NCBI RefSeq assembly: GCF_949769195.1
Contig: NZ_OX458333.1
Span: 310,001 to 374,000 of the forward strand
Length of the DNA: 64,000 nt
From: Methylocaldum szegediense
GTDB lineage: Bacteria > Pseudomonadota > Gammaproteobacteria > Methylococcales > Methylococcaceae
Direction: 5' to 3'
Both the position numbers and the translations under genes were made by a program. The notes under the pieces are model-generated. The model had not been told where the DNA came from. It did no database searches and saw nothing but the letters and a program-made list of their open reading frames with translations. This document shows, one piece after another, positions 63,253 through 64,000 of this stretch (its first letter is position 1; each line of letters opens with the position of its first letter).

Positions 63253-64000
63253 TCAATACCGATATTCAAAACCTGCGAACACCATGTGCATTGCGCCGGG
63301 ATTGAATTGGGCGATGTCCTGTCCCTTAGCAACACCGGTGACGAAGACCGAGGCGGCGTAGTGCTCGTCGGTGAGATTGCGGCCGTCGACGAAGGTCTTC
63401 CAGTACTTGCCATCGTTAAGCAACACAATGTGACGTCGGTCGACTCGATAGGCCGGAAAACCGGTCGGAGGGACGCCCGTGCTCGAGCTCTGATAGGGAT
63501 CTTTTTTCAGCTGTTTCTTTTGTGATCGCGGATACACCCTCGTAATCGAAATCCTGCAGGTCAACATGCAGGCGGGTTTCGTGGCGATCGTCCCGCCGGT
63601 AGCCGAGATTGCCGTAGCCGTAGAACAGGTCTTGCTCGTTATGCTTGCGGTTGCCGTTGAGCTTGATGTAAGAGAACGAGCCGAAAGCATCCCAACCGTT
63701 ACCCAGCACGCCGCCACCACTGACCTGAGGTTTGACGTTGACGTTCGTGCCCAAGGTCATGCCACCCTCAGTGGATCCGAGGTATAGCCTGTCGGGGTCA
63801 CGAATTGAGGACGCCCCCAGGTTGCTTACCCGTATTCTAGGGCAGTCGCGCCTCAATAGGCTTCGATGTGGTGGATGGGGTCTAAATTGATCGTTTCGGT
63901 ATCCGTAGCGCGCGGATTTCGGCGGGATTGCGCCGCTCGCTCTGGTGTAGGCGCAGATACGTTTCCTGGGCTGAATCCGCTGCAGTTTCCGGACATCGGA
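63253..64000 (-). pseudogene. Decayed TonB-dependent receptor, running off the window
   Basis: On the minus strand, plug-domain remnants (ETINLDPIHHIEAY, stop, GATALEYG, stop, ATWGA) are followed by barrel sequence (DAFGSFSYIKLNGNRKHNEQ; FYGYGNLGYRRDDRHETRLH). The reading frame then changes near 63500 straight to a receptor C-terminus (FVDGRNLTDEHYAASVFVTG; MVFAGFEYRY, stop at 63253). Two in-frame stops, a frameshift and the loss of several hundred central residues show that it is dead. Its original ligand cannot be read. Confidence 0.75.

Noticed and set aside
1-64000. CRISPR arrays, rRNA and tRNA genes
   Set aside because: No regularly spaced direct repeats and no recognisable rRNA or tRNA sequence were seen on reading; a tRNA scan was not possible here.

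Overview
The window looks like chromosome from a moderately GC-rich gammaproteobacterial methylotroph or methanotroph, probably of the Methylococcaceae type. This is an inference from a formaldehyde-activating-enzyme homologue, a glcDEF glycolate oxidase operon, several PEP-CTERM surface proteins, a TonB receptor next to a CopC-type copper protein, and standard gammaproteobacterial housekeeping blocks (miaB-ybeZ-ybeY-corC-lnt; ydbH-ynbE-ydbL; slyX). No rRNA, tRNA or CRISPR array was seen.

Layout. 1-7 kb is a decayed accessory zone: a frameshifted lipase, a frameshifted SUFU-domain gene, an IS630 element with an A7 frameshift site, a Sel1-repeat protein, an ankyrin-gene stub, a wrecked IS5-type transposase and a possible small RNA ending in a terminator. 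7.2-9.5 kb holds a secreted metzincin protease and a metallo-beta-lactamase-fold protein. 10-21.2 kb is the most interesting stretch. On the minus strand it has a TonB-dependent receptor, a 47-residue lipoprotein and a small exported protein. Across an AT-rich gap, seven close plus-strand genes follow: a BNR/sialidase-like lipoprotein with CxCC and CPHC motifs, CopC, two exported membrane proteins, a LolD-like ATPase, a FtsX/MacB-like permease and a ZnuA-like binding protein lacking usual His ligands. I infer a non-canonical metal acquisition or handling system. An intact IS481 copy with a 6-bp target duplication follows.

23-33 kb carries a PEP-CTERM protein, a membrane-anchored spermidine-synthase-like protein, an OpuB-type ABC importer (binding protein and permease fused, plus ATPase), a SoxC-like sulfite dehydrogenase with its cytochrome c, a DUF2232-type membrane protein and a rhomboid protease. 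33.3-43 kb is core metabolism and RNA/envelope biology: glcDEF, then miaB, ybeZ, ybeY, corC and lnt. 43.5-52.3 kb has a frameshifted PEP-CTERM gene, a 1304-residue receiver-GAF-PAS-GGDEF-EAL protein, a PAS histidine kinase, a DOMON-like protein and NamZ. 53-64 kb has a PEP-CTERM gene behind a sigma-54 promoter, the Fae homologue, the YdbH inter-membrane bridge operon, yajD, slyX, srkA, two RRM RNA-binding proteins, an MltD-like lytic transglycosylase and a decayed TonB receptor running off the end.

Three genes (965, 2652, 44239) are each broken by one base in a homopolymer, so read errors and true decay cannot be separated from this sequence alone.
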